Assembly (NCBI GenBank): GCA_947380655.1
Contig: CANCRX010000012.1
Coordinates: 1-58,883 of the forward strand
DNA length: 58,883 nt
From: Alcaligenaceae bacterium
Lineage (GTDB): Bacteria; Pseudomonadota; Gammaproteobacteria; Burkholderiales; Burkholderiaceae_B
Direction of reading: 5' to 3'
Each line of letters begins with the position of its first letter. Position 1 is the stretch's first letter. Both the position numbers and the translations under genes were made by a program. The notes under the pieces were generated by a model that saw nothing but the letters and a program-made list of their open reading frames with translations, did not search any database and was not told the origin of the DNA. Below are positions 7,760-16,566 of this stretch, in pieces.

Positions 7760-8662
7760 ATGTCCAGCATCAACGCTAGATCGTACGAAGCTTCAGCCCC
7801 CCGTAAAGTCGCTTTCCTGGGCTTGGGGGTGATGGGGTTACCCATGGCTGGCCACTTGGCGAAAGCCGGGCATGACGTCACGGTTTACAACCGTAGCGCC
7901 CAAAAGGCGCAGGCATGGGTCAGTGAGTTCGGTGGGCGCGCTGCGGCCACTCCGCGTGAAGCGGCCGAAGGTGCTGAAATAGTCTTTTCCTGTGTCGGCA
8001 ACGACGAGGATTTGAGAAGCGTTGTGCTGGGTGCCGATGGTGCTTTTGCAGGAATGCGTGCAGGTGCAACCTATGTGGATCACACAACGGCCTCAGCCTC
8101 TGTTGCGCGAGAGCTGCATGAAATTGCCAAGCAAAAATCATTGAAATTCATTGATGCCCCTGTCTCGGGTGGTCAGGCAGGTGCAGTCAATGGCATGCTG
8201 ACCGTTATGTGTGGCGGTGATGCAGGTGAATTTGCAGCGGTAAGCGATGTCATTGCTGCGATGGCACGCGCGGTAACGCTGGTTGGCCCTGTCGGGGCAG
8301 GCCAACTTGCAAAAATGGTCAATCAGATCTGTATCGCTGGACTGGTTCAAGGTTTGTCTGAGGGCATCGCCTTCGGTCAGGCTGCAGGACTGGACATGAA
8401 GCAGGTTCTGAACGTGATCAACAAGGGTGCCGCGCAAAGCTGGCAAATGGAAAACCGTGGTGAGACTATGGTCGATGACAAATTCGACTTTGGCTTTGCG
8501 GTGGACTGGATGCGTAAAGATTTAAGTCTGGTACTTGATGAGTCACGTCGCAACGGTGCACGCGTACCTGTGACGGCTCTGGTAGACCAGTTTTATGCAG
8601 ATGTACAAAAAATGGGCGGTTCGCGCTGGGATACTTCCAGTCTGATCAAGCGTCTGAAATAA
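7760..8662 (+). CDS. NAD(P)-dependent beta-hydroxyacid dehydrogenase (GarR/HIBADH family)
   Basis: Cytoplasmic oxidoreductase of the 3-hydroxyisobutyrate dehydrogenase / tartronate semialdehyde reductase family, 300 aa. The Rossmann motif FLGLGVMGLPMAGHLAKAGH lies near residues 19-38, the substrate motif DAPVSGGQAGA near 133, and the catalytic lysine sits in GQLAKMVNQ near 187; a KDLSLVLDES helix follows. It is third in the tct operon, so it likely acts on the acid imported by TctAB. Substrate cannot be decided between glyoxylate-derived tartronate semialdehyde, 3-hydroxyisobutyrate and others. The first ATG (7760) adds a short non-conserved leader before PRKVAFLG. Confidence 0.85.
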   Translation: MSSINARSYEASAPRKVAFLGLGVMGLPMAGHLAKAGHDVTVYNRSAQKAQAWVSEFGGRAAATPREAAEGAEIVFSCVGNDEDLRSVVLGADGAFAGMRAGATYVDHTTASASVARELHEIAKQKSLKFIDAPVSGGQAGAVNGMLTVMCGGDAGEFAAVSDVIAAMARAVTLVGPVGAGQLAKMVNQICIAGLVQGLSEGIAFGQAAGLDMKQVLNVINKGAAQSWQMENRGETMVDDKFDFGFAVDWMRKDLSLVLDESRRNGARVPVTALVDQFYADVQKMGGSRWDTSSLIKRLK

Positions 8663-8688
8663 GATTTCGACTGTTTGACGGTTGAATT

Positions 8689-8716
8689 AAAAAGACCCTG
8701 CTTGCAGGGTCTTTTT
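8689..8716. terminator. Bidirectional terminator between tct operon and rppH
   Basis: AAAAAGACCCTG and CAGGGTCTTTTTTT form a stem around a CTTG loop with A/T-runs on both sides. It serves the convergent plus-strand operon and the minus-strand rppH gene. Confidence 0.9.
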
Positions 8717-8720
8717 TTCT

Positions 8721-9269
8721 CTACTCTTGCTCTAAGTAACTTTCACCATCAAAACCATCATGCACACTTTGACGCAAAAACCGCGTCTCATTGGTTCGCC
8801 TAAAAATCAAAGGAGAGAGTTCGTTAAGCGCAAGCGTGTAAACATCGCGCTTGAACTCAATCACTGCATCCAGAGACACCCAGTAGGGGCTCCAGCGCCA
8901 AGCATCGAACTCAGGGTGATGGGTCGCGCGCAAACACACGTCGGAGTCTCGTCCGATCATGCGCAGCAAAAACCAGATCTGTTTTTGCCCTCTGTAATGG
9001 CCGCGCGACTCACGCCTGATGAAAGTATCAGGCACGTCATAGCGCAACCAGTCTCGTGTACGCCCTAACACCCGTACATGATCGGGTAATAAACCGACCT
9101 CTTCGTGAAGCTCTCGATACATGGCCTGGACAGGGCTTTCGCCGTGTTTGATACCACCTTGCGGGAACTGCCATGCATGTTCCCGGATTCGTTTGCCCCA
9201 AAAGACCTCGTTTTTGTTGTTTACGAGGATGATACCGACATTAGGACGGTAGCCTTCGCGATCAAGCAT
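8721..9269 (-). CDS. rppH: RNA pyrophosphohydrolase RppH
   Basis: Nudix hydrolase that removes pyrophosphate from the 5' end of mRNA and so starts RNase E-dependent decay. The Nudix box is complete: G-G-I-K-H-G-E-S, then MYRELHEEVGLL, near residues 38-61. The N-terminus MLDREGYRPNVGIIL matches RppH, which fixes the start at the ATG at 9269; an earlier in-frame start at 9290 adds seven unconserved residues. At 182 aa it is slightly longer than E. coli RppH (176). It is divergent from proS, a neighbour order common in betaproteobacteria. Confidence 0.95.
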   Translation of the reverse strand: MLDREGYRPNVGIILVNNKNEVFWGKRIREHAWQFPQGGIKHGESPVQAMYRELHEEVGLLPDHVRVLGRTRDWLRYDVPDTFIRRESRGHYRGQKQIWFLLRMIGRDSDVCLRATHHPEFDAWRWSPYWVSLDAVIEFKRDVYTLALNELSPLIFRRTNETRFLRQSVHDGFDGESYLEQE

Positions 9270-9355
9270 GGCCAGTCCCTGCAAATTCAATACAATTGCG
9301 GTTGATTATACGTACCTGTCAGGCTTTTTGCCTTAATCAAATTTAGCACCCATTC

Positions 9356-11089
9356 ATGCGCGCATCCGCCTTTCACATCACGACACTCAAAGAAGCACCT
9401 AACGAAGCTGAAATTGCCAGCCACCAACTTATGTTGCGTGCGGGCATGATTCGCAAACTCGCTGGGGGTATTTACAACTATATGCCACTCGGTCTGAGAG
9501 TTATTCGCAAAGTCGAAAAAATCATCCGGGAAGAAATGGATGCCGCTGGTGCGCTAGAGCTCCTCATGCCTGTTGTGCAGCCAGCCGAGCTGTGGGTCGA
9601 ATCCGGCCGCTGGGAACAATATGGTCCCGAATTACTGCGCATGAAAGATCGCCATGGCCGTGACTTTGTCCTGCAGCCGACGTCTGAAGAAGTCATCACC
9701 GACATCGCGCGCAATGAGATCCAGAGCTGGCGACAGTTACCGGTCAACTTCTACCATATCCAAACGAAATTTCGCGACGAGCGCCGCCCCCGCTTTGGTG
9801 TGATGCGTGGTCGTGAATTCACCATGAAGGATGCTTATTCTTTTGACCGGAACGTCGAAGCGGCACAAAAAAGCTATCAGGTGATGTTCGATGCTTATAT
9901 GAAAATATTTTCGCGTCTGGGCCTGACCTTTCGTGCCGTATCAGCTGATACGGGTTCTATTGGTGGCTCACAAAGTCATGAATTTCAGGTGATCGCCGAT
10001 ATCGGCGAGGACCTGATCGTCTACGATCCCGCCTCAGACTACGCGGCAAACATTGAACTGGCAGTGGCGCCCTGCCTCATCGCTCAACGCGCAGCACCCG
10101 GCTCAACAATGTCGGTCACACCCACGCCAGGGGCCTCAAAATGCGAGGCGGTTGCCCAGATGCTAGGCATCCCCCTCGCCAACACAGTCAAATCAATTGT
10201 TCTTGCCACGGATCCCGAAAAGGGACCTGCTCAGGTGTGGCTGTTGTTGCTGCGTGGCGATCACGAGCTCAATGAAATCAAAGCGGGCAAAATCCCAGGC
10301 TTGAACAAGGGTTTCCGTTTTGCGACTGAGGCAGAGATTGTCGAGCATTTTGGTTGTAAACCAGGTTACTTGGGGCCAGTCAAAACGGTTCAGCCGTTAA
10401 AAGTGATTGCGGACCTGACCGTGGCGAACATGCATGACTTTGTAGTGGGCGCAAACCAAGAAGACGCCCACTTGACTGGCGTGAACTGGGGTCGGGATTT
10501 GCCCGAGCCTGATCTCATTACCGATCTGCGCAATGTGGTCGAGGGTGATGTATCACCCTCCGGCACAAGCAAGCTCGCCATCCAGCGTGGGATCGAGGTG
10601 GGTCACGTGTTTTATCTCGGCACAAAGTACTCTGAAGCTCTCAAAGCCACATTCCTCGATGAAAATGGTAAACCCGCTCTCATGGAAATGGGTTGCTATG
10701 GCATAGGGGTCACACGAATCGTCGGGGCTGCTATTGAACAAAATCACGATTCACGTGGCATTGTGCTGCCGCGCGCGATTGCCCCGTTTGAAGTCGTGAT
10801 CTGCGGACTTGGCTGGGGTAAAAGCGAAGAGGTCCGTCATGCCGCCGAGTCGATCTATGCTTCGCTTAAGGCTCAGGGAGTGGACGTCATGCTCGATGAC
10901 CGCGATCAACGCCCAGGGATCATGTTTGCTGAGTGGGAACTGATTGGCGCACCGATCAGGATCACGGTTGGAGAGAGAGGACTCAAGGAAGGCATCGTAG
11001 AGGTCCTCTCACGCAAGGAAACCGAGGCGACTCGCGTAGCCGTGGCGGATTGCGCAGCGCTCACTCTTGAGCGTCTGGCCGCCTGTTAA
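9356..11089 (+). CDS. proS: Prolyl-tRNA synthetase (bacterial type)
   Basis: Charges tRNA-Pro with proline in the cytoplasm. The 577-aa protein has the class II synthetase core: motif 1 around MPLGLRVIRKVEKIIREEMD, motif 2 around FRDERRPRFGVMRGREFTMKDAYSF, and motif 3 with GCYGIGVTRIVGA. The middle (about residues 225-400) is the INS editing domain of bacterial-type ProRS that clears Ala-tRNA-Pro, including the conserved lysine region TVKSIVLA. The C-terminal anticodon-binding domain begins near 480. It may be cotranscribed with the following ybgC-tol genes, which start 35 bases downstream. Confidence 0.97.
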   Translation: MRASAFHITTLKEAPNEAEIASHQLMLRAGMIRKLAGGIYNYMPLGLRVIRKVEKIIREEMDAAGALELLMPVVQPAELWVESGRWEQYGPELLRMKDRHGRDFVLQPTSEEVITDIARNEIQSWRQLPVNFYHIQTKFRDERRPRFGVMRGREFTMKDAYSFDRNVEAAQKSYQVMFDAYMKIFSRLGLTFRAVSADTGSIGGSQSHEFQVIADIGEDLIVYDPASDYAANIELAVAPCLIAQRAAPGSTMSVTPTPGASKCEAVAQMLGIPLANTVKSIVLATDPEKGPAQVWLLLLRGDHELNEIKAGKIPGLNKGFRFATEAEIVEHFGCKPGYLGPVKTVQPLKVIADLTVANMHDFVVGANQEDAHLTGVNWGRDLPEPDLITDLRNVVEGDVSPSGTSKLAIQRGIEVGHVFYLGTKYSEALKATFLDENGKPALMEMGCYGIGVTRIVGAAIEQNHDSRGIVLPRAIAPFEVVICGLGWGKSEEVRHAAESIYASLKAQGVDVMLDDRDQRPGIMFAEWELIGAPIRITVGERGLKEGIVEVLSRKETEATRVAVADCAALTLERLAAC

Positions 11090-11124
11090 GCGATGCGCTT
11101 GAGTCTTTTAAACGGAGCTCGGTC

Positions 11125-11553
11125 ATGCTGATTCAGCCACCTGATTTCAGGCACAGTATGACCGTGCGCGTGTATTACGAAGATACGGATGCTGGCGGTA
11201 TCGTTTTTTACGCAAATTATTTAAAATTCATGGAACGCGGTCGCACTGAATGGCTCAGATCGGTAGGAGTCAATCAATCAGAAGTCGCGAGCGAGTTTCA
11301 ACGTGTTTTTATTGTTACTGGACTCGATATTCGCTATAAAAAGTCTGCAAAACTCGACGATTTGCTTGAAATCAACAGTGCAGTCACACGTTTGGGCCGA
11401 GCTTCGTTACACTTCGCGCAGACGATTACGCGTGGCGGGGAACTGTTGACCGAGAGCAATATCCAAATCGGATGCGTAGATACAGTTAATATGCGAGTCG
11501 CCGCGATCCCGGAGTCCGTACGGATCAAATTTGCAGCAACCACTCAGGAATAA
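11125..11553 (+). CDS. ybgC: Tol-Pal-associated acyl-CoA thioesterase YbgC
   Basis: Hot-dog fold acyl-CoA thioesterase, 142 aa. The active-site region YYEDTDAGGIVFYANYLKF near residue 14 carries the catalytic aspartate (D in EDTDAGG), and the MERGRTEWL stretch that follows is typical. It hydrolyses acyl-CoAs and has been linked to phospholipid metabolism; its constant position as first gene of the tol-pal cluster is preserved here. Three bases separate it from tolQ. Confidence 0.93.
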   Translation: MLIQPPDFRHSMTVRVYYEDTDAGGIVFYANYLKFMERGRTEWLRSVGVNQSEVASEFQRVFIVTGLDIRYKKSAKLDDLLEINSAVTRLGRASLHFAQTITRGGELLTESNIQIGCVDTVNMRVAAIPESVRIKFAATTQE

Positions 11554-11556
11554 GAG

Positions 11557-12240
11557 ATGCCCACTTCCTCTGACATGTCAATGCTCACCCTGGTTATGCA
11601 CGCCAGCGTGCCCGTCCAGCTGATCATGCTGATGCTTGTCGCCATATCCGTCCTCTCCTGGACGTTTATTTTCGCCAAACGCGCGACCATTAAAAAATCG
11701 ATGACACAAACGCGTCGTTTCGAGGATGACTTCTGGTCTGGCGGTGATCTAGCGGCCTTGCATCAGTCGATTTCCAGTCGACGTGCCGAACAAGGCGCAC
11801 TCGCACGTATTTTTGACTCGGGGATGACCGAATTCCTGAAGGCACGCCGTGCGGCAGGTGGAAACGCCGATGTCAGCGGAATGCTCGACGGCGCACGTCG
11901 CGCCATGCGCGCGGCTTACCAGCGCGAGATGGACGAACTGGAGTCGCACCTGAACTTCCTGGCCTCGGCTGGCTCGGTCAGCCCCTATATCGGCTTGCTC
12001 GGCACCGTATGGGGCATCATGCACGCATTTGTGGGTCTGGCCAACGTTCAGCAGGCTACCTTGGCCTCAGTTGCACCGGGGATTGCTGAAGCCCTCATTG
12101 CGACCGCTATAGGCCTGTTTGCGGCGATTCCAGCAGTGGTAGCCTACAACCGCTACACCCACGACATTGATCGCCTCTCAATCCGTTTTGAGACCTTTGT
12201 CGACGAATTCCTGAATATTCTGCAACGGCAGGTACGCTAA
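11557..12240 (+). CDS. tolQ: Tol-Pal system proton channel subunit TolQ
   Basis: Inner-membrane subunit of the TolQR proton-driven motor, of the MotA/TolQ/ExbB family. The 227-aa protein has three membrane helices: about residues 14-36, 138-160 and 172-195; the latter two include GSVSPYIGLLGTVWGIMHAF and SVAPGIAEALIATAIGLFAAIPAV, the family signatures. With TolR it drives TolA during outer-membrane constriction at division. The stop codon overlaps the tolR start by one base, so translation is probably coupled. Confidence 0.95.
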   Translation: MPTSSDMSMLTLVMHASVPVQLIMLMLVAISVLSWTFIFAKRATIKKSMTQTRRFEDDFWSGGDLAALHQSISSRRAEQGALARIFDSGMTEFLKARRAAGGNADVSGMLDGARRAMRAAYQREMDELESHLNFLASAGSVSPYIGLLGTVWGIMHAFVGLANVQQATLASVAPGIAEALIATAIGLFAAIPAVVAYNRYTHDIDRLSIRFETFVDEFLNILQRQVR

Positions 12241-12710
12241 TGTCATCGGTGCGCTCAAGTTCGGGTCGCGGAGGCCGGAAACTCAAAAACGAGATTAACG
12301 TCGTGCCGTATATCGACGTCATGCTTGTGCTACTGGTGATTTTTATGGTGACCGCACCGTTGATTACGCCTGGAGTGGTTGAGTTGCCGTCCGTGGGTCA
12401 GGCCTCCAATGTACCGGCTACGCCCCTTGAAGTGCAAATTGCCGAAGATGGCAAAATTTCCTGGCGTAAACGCGATGCAGGCGCTAGTTACAAACCGGTA
12501 GAGCGCAGTTCACTGGCGCAAACACTACTTTCAGAACTCAAACCAGACCAGCCCGTGGTCATTGCAGCAGATGGCAAAGTGCCTTATGAAGCGGTCATGA
12601 AAGTCATGGACGAACTCAGAAACAACGGCATCACCAAGTTGGGCTTGTTGGTTGACCAGAAGGGTAATCAGTCTTCACCAAAAAATTCTGCTAAACCCGC
12701 TAAACGATAA
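12240..12710 (+). CDS. tolR: Tol-Pal system protein TolR
   Basis: ExbD/TolR family subunit with one membrane helix (about residues 19-40) and a periplasmic domain. The short motif INVVPYIDVMLVLLVIFMVT holds the essential membrane aspartate that carries protons between TolQ helices. Length 156 aa is normal, with a Lys/Ser-rich C-terminus. It lies within the tolQRAB operon, directly after tolQ and 44 bases before tolA. Confidence 0.95.
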   Translation: MSSVRSSSGRGGRKLKNEINVVPYIDVMLVLLVIFMVTAPLITPGVVELPSVGQASNVPATPLEVQIAEDGKISWRKRDAGASYKPVERSSLAQTLLSELKPDQPVVIAADGKVPYEAVMKVMDELRNNGITKLGLLVDQKGNQSSPKNSAKPAKR

Positions 12711-12754
12711 AGGTTACTGCGACGCGCAACGTTCAATCGCCCATCGCCTCATAC

Positions 12755-13813
12755 ATGCCTCTGAATCAAGATTTACATCACCGCGGTCCTATTTTGCCCC
12801 CCAAACAGTCGCTGAATGTGCGCGCTGTGGCGATGGCTCTGATCGCGCACGCACTGCTTTTGCTTGCATTAGTATTGAATCTTGATTGGAAAACTGAAAA
12901 CCAGGGGCCCATGCAGATCGAGTTATGGGCCGATGGCACAACACCGACAGCCGCACCCGCTCAGTCAACAAAACCCGAAGTCAAGCCCGAACCCACCCCG
13001 CCTAAGCCGGAACCCGAGCCCGAACCCGAACCTGTTAAACCGCCCCCACCTCCAGAACCTCCACCGCCGCCCGCACCTCCTGCGGTCACTGAGGCGCCCA
13101 AAAACGAGGTTGACCCCGAAATAGCGCTTGAAAACGAGCGCAAGAAAAAGGCCGAAAAAGAGCGCCTGGAGAAAGAACTCGCCGAGAAAAAGGCCAAAGA
13201 AGACGAGCGCCGCGAAAAAGATCGCATCAAACGCGAAAAAGATGCTGCGGAAAAGAAAGAGCGCGAACGACTCGAGCAGATTGAGCGCGTAGAAAAAGAG
13301 AAAAAAGAAAAAGAAGAAAAAGAAAAGAAAGCTTTAGCTGAGAAAAAAGAGAAGGAAACCAAAGAAAAAGAAGAAAAAGATAAAAAACTGGCCGAGGAAA
13401 AGAAAGCGAGTGAAGCTAAAGCAGCCGCGGCCAAGAAAGCTGCGGCAGACCAGGCCTTTAAAGATGCCATGCGCGGAGATGTCATGGGCGTTGCAGGGAT
13501 GCCTGGAGGCACGGCTGACCGCAATCAGGCGGGTGGCGGCAACTATTCGGGCTATGGCGCGAAAATCCGCGCCTGCGTCCAGCCAGGCGTGTCATTTCCA
13601 GCACCGCCACAAAGCGGATCAAATCCAACCGTTCAGTACCGTGTGCAGTTAAAATCGGATGGAACCGTCTCAGGAGTGAAATTGCTGAAAACGTCCGGGA
13701 ACTCTAACTTCGATCAAGCGGTCGAAAGAGGTATCAGTCGTTGTACGCCATTCCCGAAACCAGACTCTGGTAGCTACCCGTCCTATATCGACGTGGATTA
13801 CCGCATGTATTAA
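12755..13813 (+). CDS. tolA: Tol-Pal system protein TolA
   Basis: Inner-membrane protein that spans the periplasm and pulls on TolB-Pal. The layout is clear in 352 aa: N-terminal membrane helix (about 26-44), a proline-rich segment with PxP repeats (about 65-110), a long Lys/Glu/Ala-rich helical domain II (about 115-235) made mostly of K and E, and a C-terminal domain III (about 262-352) of TonB-like fold with CVQPGVSFPAPPQ and PSYIDVDYRMY. DNA of domain II is strongly A/G-biased, which follows from its amino-acid make-up and is not a sign of transfer. Confidence 0.93.
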   Translation: MPLNQDLHHRGPILPPKQSLNVRAVAMALIAHALLLLALVLNLDWKTENQGPMQIELWADGTTPTAAPAQSTKPEVKPEPTPPKPEPEPEPEPVKPPPPPEPPPPPAPPAVTEAPKNEVDPEIALENERKKKAEKERLEKELAEKKAKEDERREKDRIKREKDAAEKKERERLEQIERVEKEKKEKEEKEKKALAEKKEKETKEKEEKDKKLAEEKKASEAKAAAAKKAAADQAFKDAMRGDVMGVAGMPGGTADRNQAGGGNYSGYGAKIRACVQPGVSFPAPPQSGSNPTVQYRVQLKSDGTVSGVKLLKTSGNSNFDQAVERGISRCTPFPKPDSGSYPSYIDVDYRMY

Positions 13814-13830
13814 AAGGGAGATTGCTCCAC

Positions 13831-15162
13831 ATGAAGTTTGACAGATCTTGCAATACCTCGCGTTCCAGCCTGTCGGGTTGGTTTGATACAAAAAAATGGC
13901 TCATGCTATTGGCCGCATTGCTCGCCATACTGAGTCTGAGCACACCCTCGGTTGCTCAACTGCGTGTCGATATCTCTGGCACAGGCGCCCAACAATATCC
14001 CGTCGCGATCGCTGATTTCAGTGGCGAGCCTGCCGGCAAACAAATTGCCGAGGTGATTCGCGCCGACTTAACACGCTCCGGTCAGTTCCGGATGATTAAC
14101 ACGACGGGCTCAGCCTTAACTGTTGATACACCGATCGCTTTTGATGAATGGCGCGGCAAGGGCGCCGACTTCATTGCCTATGGCACAGTGACGCGCGGCG
14201 GCGATGGTCGCTACGAAGTCAAATACAGACTCGGTGACACAGTTAAAAAAGGTCAACTCGATGGCGTCGCCTTTACTGGAACCGAAAAAGAACTGCGCAG
14301 AATCGCGCATCAGATCGCCGATCGTATCTACGAAAAAATCACGGGTATCAAAGGTGTTTTCGCGACGCGCATCGCTTATGTACTCAAGCAAGGCTCAACC
14401 TACGAACTGCAAATTGCTGATGCAGATGGTCAGAATCCGCAGGTCGCACTGCGTTCGCGTGAGCCAATCATCTCGCCCGCCTGGTCGCCCGACGGTTCAC
14501 GCCTGGCCTATGTGAGCTTCGAGTCCGGGAAACCGGTCGTCTATGTCCACCAACTAGCGACCAGCAAACGCGTGCCGGTTGCCAATTACAAAGGCAACAA
14601 CTCCGCCCCCGCCTGGTCACCAGACGGCAGCACATTGGCGGTAGTACTGACACGTGATGGTTTGTCACAAATTTACGTGGTCAATGCAACAGATGGCGGT
14701 GGTTTGCGACGGATTACCCGCTCACCGCTGATTGATACCGAGCCAACTTTCAGTCCTGATGGTCGCTCAATTTATTTCACCAGTGACCGTAGTGGCAGCC
14801 CTCAGGTTTATCAGGTCGGACTCGACGGCGGTGAACCGCGCCGCGTGACCTTCAACGGCGGTTACAATATCTCACCAAGAATTTCTCCAGATGGCAAAAC
14901 CTTGCTTACTGTTACGCGTCGGGACGGTACATATCGTATCGCTTCGCTCAACTTGGCAACAGGCGCTGAAAACCTTCTAACCGAAGGTCGTGACGACCAG
15001 TCGCCAAGTTTTGCACCGAACGGTATGCAGGTGCTGTATGCCGCTGTTCAGGGTGGCCGTAGTGTGTTGGCAGGCGTGTCCAGTGATGGGCGTGTGCGCC
15101 AGACACTGTCGGTACTGAATGGCGAAATACGTGAGCCCACCTGGGGCCCGTTTTCTCAATAA
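13831..15162 (+). CDS. tolB: Tol-Pal system beta-propeller protein TolB
   Basis: Periplasmic protein that shuttles between TolA and Pal. A signal sequence (hydrophobic stretch with LMLLAALLAILSLS, cleaved near SVA-QLRV) precedes the N-terminal alpha/beta domain (about 45-170) and a beta-propeller of WD40-like PD40 repeats, seen as repeating SPAWSPDGSRLAYVS, APAWSPDGSTLAVVL, EPTFSPDGRSIYFTS and ISPDGKTLLTV. The ATG at 13831 has AAGGGAG ten bases before it; a TTG at 13822 is in frame but too close to that site. About 443 aa, normal for TolB. Confidence 0.95.
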   Translation: MKFDRSCNTSRSSLSGWFDTKKWLMLLAALLAILSLSTPSVAQLRVDISGTGAQQYPVAIADFSGEPAGKQIAEVIRADLTRSGQFRMINTTGSALTVDTPIAFDEWRGKGADFIAYGTVTRGGDGRYEVKYRLGDTVKKGQLDGVAFTGTEKELRRIAHQIADRIYEKITGIKGVFATRIAYVLKQGSTYELQIADADGQNPQVALRSREPIISPAWSPDGSRLAYVSFESGKPVVYVHQLATSKRVPVANYKGNNSAPAWSPDGSTLAVVLTRDGLSQIYVVNATDGGGLRRITRSPLIDTEPTFSPDGRSIYFTSDRSGSPQVYQVGLDGGEPRRVTFNGGYNISPRISPDGKTLLTVTRRDGTYRIASLNLATGAENLLTEGRDDQSPSFAPNGMQVLYAAVQGGRSVLAGVSSDGRVRQTLSVLNGEIREPTWGPFSQ

Positions 15163-15192
15163 TTAGTTTGATCTCCCCAAAAAGGAAATATC

Positions 15193-15678
15193 ATGTCGCG
15201 CATCGCAAAAGCACTATCCATCGCCGCACTGGCTGCCACACTGGCAGCTTGTAGCTCAGTTAACCTCGACGACAAAGCTGGCGCGAACGGCGCAGGCGCG
15301 GATGGTTCAGGCATTCTGGATCCATTCAATCCAAACAGCATCCTGGCGAAACAGAAATCGGTCTACTTTGGCTTCGGTGAGTACACAGTCACTGAACAAT
15401 ATCGCACGATCGTTGAAACACACGGCAAATATCTGGTTTCCGCTCCACAACAACGTGTTGTGATCGAAGGCAACACCGATGCACGTGGCGGCTCTGAATA
15501 CAACCTGGCTCTGGGCCAGCGTCGTGCTGAAGCAGTGCGTCGTATGCTGACCTTGATCGGTGTTTCAGATACACAGGTTGAAACCATCAGCTTTGGTAAA
15601 GAAAAGCCAAAAGCTCTCGGTGATACCGATGCGGACTATGCTGAAAACCGTCGTGCGGATTTCAACTACAAGCGTTAA
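15193..15678 (+). CDS. pal: Peptidoglycan-associated lipoprotein Pal
   Basis: Outer-membrane lipoprotein that binds peptidoglycan and anchors the outer membrane to the wall. The lipoprotein signal ends in the lipobox LAAC at Cys20, the site for Lgt (gene in this window). The C-terminal OmpA-like domain (about 55-161) has the diaminopimelate-binding pattern with NTDARGGSEYNLALGQRRAE. 161 aa is typical. AAGGAA precedes the ATG. A hairpin follows the stop codon. Confidence 0.96.
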   Translation: MSRIAKALSIAALAATLAACSSVNLDDKAGANGAGADGSGILDPFNPNSILAKQKSVYFGFGEYTVTEQYRTIVETHGKYLVSAPQQRVVIEGNTDARGGSEYNLALGQRRAEAVRRMLTLIGVSDTQVETISFGKEKPKALGDTDADYAENRRADFNYKR

Positions 15679-15704
15679 TCTTTAAGTACTTGGCTTTCTC
15701 TTAC

Positions 15705-15729
15705 CAGGGCGGCTGATCAGGCCGCCCTG
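15705..15729 (+). terminator. Hairpin between pal and cpoB (partial terminator or mRNA stabiliser)
   Basis: CAGGGCGGC and GCCGCCCTG form a perfect 9-bp stem with a seven-base loop. The run after it (TTGCGTT) is not U-rich, so termination would be weak. It may trim or protect the abundant pal message while some transcription continues into cpoB. Confidence 0.55.
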
Positions 15730-15791
15730 TTGCGTTAAGAATGAAGAAGACCTCTGAGCAGAAAACTGCTTCAGGCATTTAAAGGACTTTT

Positions 15792-16502
15792 ATGCGTACA
15801 CGTTCGTTTGTTCTGAATCAGCTTTCACTCCGCTCAGCCTTGAGCTGCCTTAGCCTTGTTGGTGCGCTGACGCTCAGCCAGTCTGCTTTGGCGTTTGCCG
15901 ACGATGATGCCCGCAAGGCAATCGTTGAATTACGCCAACAGCTCAAAACCATGCAAGAAGCCAATCAACGCGCTCGCATTCAGCTTTCCGATCAGATTGA
16001 AGGGCTCGAACAGGAAGTCATGCGTCTGCGTGGCGACATGGAGCAGATGGGACGTCCCGCAACCGCTGGCAATGCCACAGCAGGCGCCGCTCCCGGCGGA
16101 CGCGCTCCCGATGCAAAGTCCGAGGATCCAAGAGAGCAAGCATCCTATGACCAAGCGATGGAGTCTTTCCGCAAAGGCCAGTACAAAGAAACCGTCGATA
16201 CGCTGATGGCTTTCATGACCCTCTACCCTGACAGCAAACTCGCACCCGCTGCGTTGTTCTATTTAGGTAGCAGCCGTTATGCACAAAAAGACTACAAAGG
16301 TGCGATGACGCAATTACAGGGCATGATTCAAAAATACCCAACGCATCCACGCGCCCCTGACGCCTTGCTAGTCATCGCAGGCTGCCAGGTTGAACTCAAT
16401 AACCGTGCAGGTGCAAAAGCCTCCTTGCAGCGCATTGTGAAAGATTACAAGGGCACTCCAGCCGCAGACACTGCAGCGAAGCGTTTACAGTTGCTGCAGT
16501 AA
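15792..16502 (+). CDS. cpoB: Cell division coordinator CpoB (YbgF)
   Basis: Periplasmic protein that links Tol-Pal function to septal cell-wall synthesis (PBP1B) in E. coli. The 236-aa protein has a signal peptide (about 1-34, ending ALAFA), an N-terminal coiled coil (about 42-80, with IVELRQQLKTMQEANQR), a Gly/Ala/Pro-rich linker, and C-terminal TPR repeats (about 115-236) beginning EQASYDQAMESFRKGQY. It is the last gene of the tol-pal cluster and is followed by a terminator. Confidence 0.92.
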   Translation: MRTRSFVLNQLSLRSALSCLSLVGALTLSQSALAFADDDARKAIVELRQQLKTMQEANQRARIQLSDQIEGLEQEVMRLRGDMEQMGRPATAGNATAGAAPGGRAPDAKSEDPREQASYDQAMESFRKGQYKETVDTLMAFMTLYPDSKLAPAALFYLGSSRYAQKDYKGAMTQLQGMIQKYPTHPRAPDALLVIAGCQVELNNRAGAKASLQRIVKDYKGTPAADTAAKRLQLLQ

Positions 16503-16526
16503 AAAATCTGAATATTTTGAAATATT

Positions 16527-16566
16527 AGAAATTGCCCGATGCGTTGACTAATCGGGCAATTTTTTA
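16527..16566 (+). terminator. Terminator after cpoB
   Basis: AAATTGCCCGAT (16529-16540) and ATCGGGCAATTT (16551-16562) pair perfectly over 12 bp around a 10-base loop, ending in a run of seven T. It overlaps the last codon of the convergent DMT transporter gene. Confidence 0.88.

Noticed and set aside
12961..13524. Long minus-strand open frame (187 codons, Ser/Phe-rich) opposite tolA
   Set aside because: It is the antisense reading of the Lys/Glu-rich TolA domain II; no homology-like motif, and the tolA gene on the other strand is certain.
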